This document shows, piece by piece, positions 6,618-7,924 of a stretch of DNA of 7,924 nt. The notes beneath the pieces were generated by a model. That model saw only the letters and a list, made by a program, of their open reading frames with translations. It was not told the origin of the DNA and did not search any database. Positions within the stretch are counted from its first letter, which is position 1. Every line of letters starts with the position of its first letter. The stretch is from Spartobacteria bacterium UBA6821. Lineage in GTDB: Bacteria > Verrucomicrobiota > Verrucomicrobiia > Chthoniobacterales > UBA6821. Location of the stretch: NCBI GenBank assembly GCA_002452515.1, contig DKEN01000010.1:288-8211 (forward strand), written 5' to 3'. The translations under genes were made by a program, and so were the position numbers.

Positions 6618-7924
6618 GTGAGGTTCACCCCCCCTCATAAAATGATGCTCCCCCTCCTGTTTGCTGCGGCCCTTGTCTCGACGAATGCCGCATCCACCAC
6701 TACCAGTCCGGGTATCACCATGCGGGTGCCCGCGATTCCTCATCTGATCGAGGCTCAGGAGTTGAGGTTCAACATTCCGACTCAGATTCCGGATCTCGAT
6801 TGGGACATGCAGAGATTCTGGCATCCCTACGATCCGAGTCAGGATAACACCAAGAACTGGCTGGAGTCCGACTACGCAACGATGAACTGGTTTGGATTTC
6901 GCGATCTCCTTGCGACCAACGGCCTCGACATTTCCTTTAACTACCTGAGTAACCTGGCAGGGAATGTCACCGGAGGTAAAAGCAGGGGATTCACCTATTG
7001 TGACAACTTCACGCTCGATATGGAATTCCACAGCGAGCAGTTGCTTGGCTACAAGGGCGGGACACTCAGCGTCATCATGATCAACCGTGACGGCAGTAAT
7101 CTCTCCGCCAACAATATCGGCAACCAGTTCACCGTTCAGCAGGTCTATGGCGGTTCCACGGCGATCTTCTACGGCCTCACCTACGACCAGCACTTCTGCG
7201 ATGACAAGTTCAGCTTCAAGTTCGGGCGCATGGCGGCGGGCGATGACTTTGCCTCCTCGCCTCTCTACTGGCTCTACATGAATAATGGCATCGACGGTAA
7301 CCCGCAGTCGCTGCCGGTCAATGGAATGTTCTCAACCTATCCCTGGGCTGTCTGGGGAGCGCGCCTTCGGGCAAAAACTTCCTCCGAAACCGAGGCCATG
7401 CTGGGCGTCTATCAGGTGACACCGCAAGTCTCACAGCCCTACATGCACGGCTTTAACTGGAACATCAACCCTCAGGATGGCGTCATGCTCATCGCCCAGT
7501 ACGGATGGGCCCCCGAGTTCTTCAAGCCCGCCTCCTCGTCGGTGCTGGCACCGAGCGATGGCAAAACCCTTGCTGCCAAATCCGACGGCAAGTCCTTCGC
7601 TCCCGTTGCTGACGAAGCCATTCCCCACGGTCTGCCCGGTCATTACTGGATGGGTGGCTATTACTCCACCTGGACCTATTCCCATTTTGGCAGCAGCCAG
7701 GGACAGACGGGAGCTTATGGGCTCTACTGGCACTTCGACCAGATGCTCTATCGCATGAATCCCTTCAAGGACACGGGACTCACTGCCTGGTCGGCATTCA
7801 TGCTCTGCCCTCAACAGAACACGTCTAAGGTTCCTTTTCAATACAATGGCGGTTTGATCTACACCGGAATGATTCCTTTCCGTCCGCAGGACCTCACCAT
7901 CTTTGGCGTCGTCTATGGAAACTT
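6618..7924 (+). CDS. OprB-family carbohydrate-selective porin (3' end missing)
   Basis: The frame is open to the window end, giving 435 codons from GTG 6618. It matches the OprB porin family, outer-membrane beta-barrels for passive sugar uptake. Visible family stretches are GLDISFNYLSNLAGNVTGG, LLGYKGGTLSVIMINRDGSNLS, IGNQFTVQQVYGG, GRMAAGDDFASSPLY (203-217), NNGIDGNPQSLP (222-233) and YPWAVWGARLRAK, with alternating aromatic-ended strands. I prefer the GTG at 6618: it gives a signal peptide with a basic n-region (Arg2, Lys8), a hydrophobic core (10-20) and a TNA/A cleavage site, and AGGAAG (6601-6606) lies upstream. The ATG at 6642 would give a signal peptide without positive charge and no well-spaced ribosome-binding site. 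A loop of about 30 residues (DNA about 7527-7619) carries SDGK twice and looks like an insertion. The C-terminal strand is outside the window. Confidence 0.9.
   Translation, partial: MRFTPPHKMMLPLLFAAALVSTNAASTTTSPGITMRVPAIPHLIEAQELRFNIPTQIPDLDWDMQRFWHPYDPSQDNTKNWLESDYATMNWFGFRDLLATNGLDISFNYLSNLAGNVTGGKSRGFTYCDNFTLDMEFHSEQLLGYKGGTLSVIMINRDGSNLSANNIGNQFTVQQVYGGSTAIFYGLTYDQHFCDDKFSFKFGRMAAGDDFASSPLYWLYMNNGIDGNPQSLPVNGMFSTYPWAVWGARLRAKTSSETEAMLGVYQVTPQVSQPYMHGFNWNINPQDGVMLIAQYGWAPEFFKPASSSVLAPSDGKTLAAKSDGKSFAPVADEAIPHGLPGHYWMGGYYSTWTYSHFGSSQGQTGAYGLYWHFDQMLYRMNPFKDTGLTAWSAFMLCPQQNTSKVPFQYNGGLIYTGMIPFRPQDLTIFGVVYGN
6628..6634 (+). repeat. C7 homopolymer at the porin 5' end
   Basis: Seven consecutive C follow the preferred GTG start within codons 4-6 of the porin. 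If the ATG at 6642 is used, the tract lies in the leader instead. It is short for a slippage tract. Confidence 0.6.

Noticed and set aside
6534..7193. Minus-strand open frame of 219 codons opposite the porin
   Set aside because: It is a mirror of the OprB coding frame and would occupy the divergent promoter region; no motif supports it.

Overview
The window looks like part of a Gram-negative bacterial chromosome. It carries an OprB-type outer-membrane porin, a secreted repeat protein with a signal peptide, and genes of moderate GC with few strong Shine-Dalgarno sites. The debranching enzyme is of the chlamydial/plant isoamylase kind. With the porin, this makes a member of the PVC group, most likely Verrucomicrobiota, my best guess. 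That assignment is an inference from protein flavour, not a database match.

Layout. Bases 1-1848 (+) are the 3' part of a GlgX/isoamylase gene; its start lies before the window. Bases 1849-2021 are non-coding and begin with a purine-rich, quasi-repetitive tract. Bases 2022-2780 (+) encode a DUF3431-like protein of unknown function. Bases 2819-3232 (+) and 3229-5373 (+) form a tightly coupled pair with a 4-base ATGA overlap: a small membrane-anchored protein and a large secreted protein with a coiled-coil-like region, a Gly/Asn linker and TPR-like repeats. The pair meets, tail to tail, a minus-strand gene (6506 to 5415). This gene fuses an HxGH nucleotidylyltransferase to a compact fucokinase/HddA-like GHMP sugar kinase. 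After a 111-base divergent intergenic region, an OprB-family porin gene starts at about 6618 (+) and runs off the window end.

How the genes relate. Three of the six are concerned with carbohydrate: glycogen or alpha-glucan debranching, sugar phosphorylation and nucleotide activation, and sugar uptake across the outer membrane. They are on different strands or separated by unrelated genes, so a single pathway is not shown. The most unusual item is the nucleotidylyltransferase-GHMP kinase fusion. It has the order of a Bacteroides-type Fkp (activation domain first, kinase second) but a different and much smaller activating domain, and a shortened kinase. The coupled envelope pair has no function I can recognise. 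I see no tRNA, rRNA, CRISPR array, insertion sequence or phage gene.
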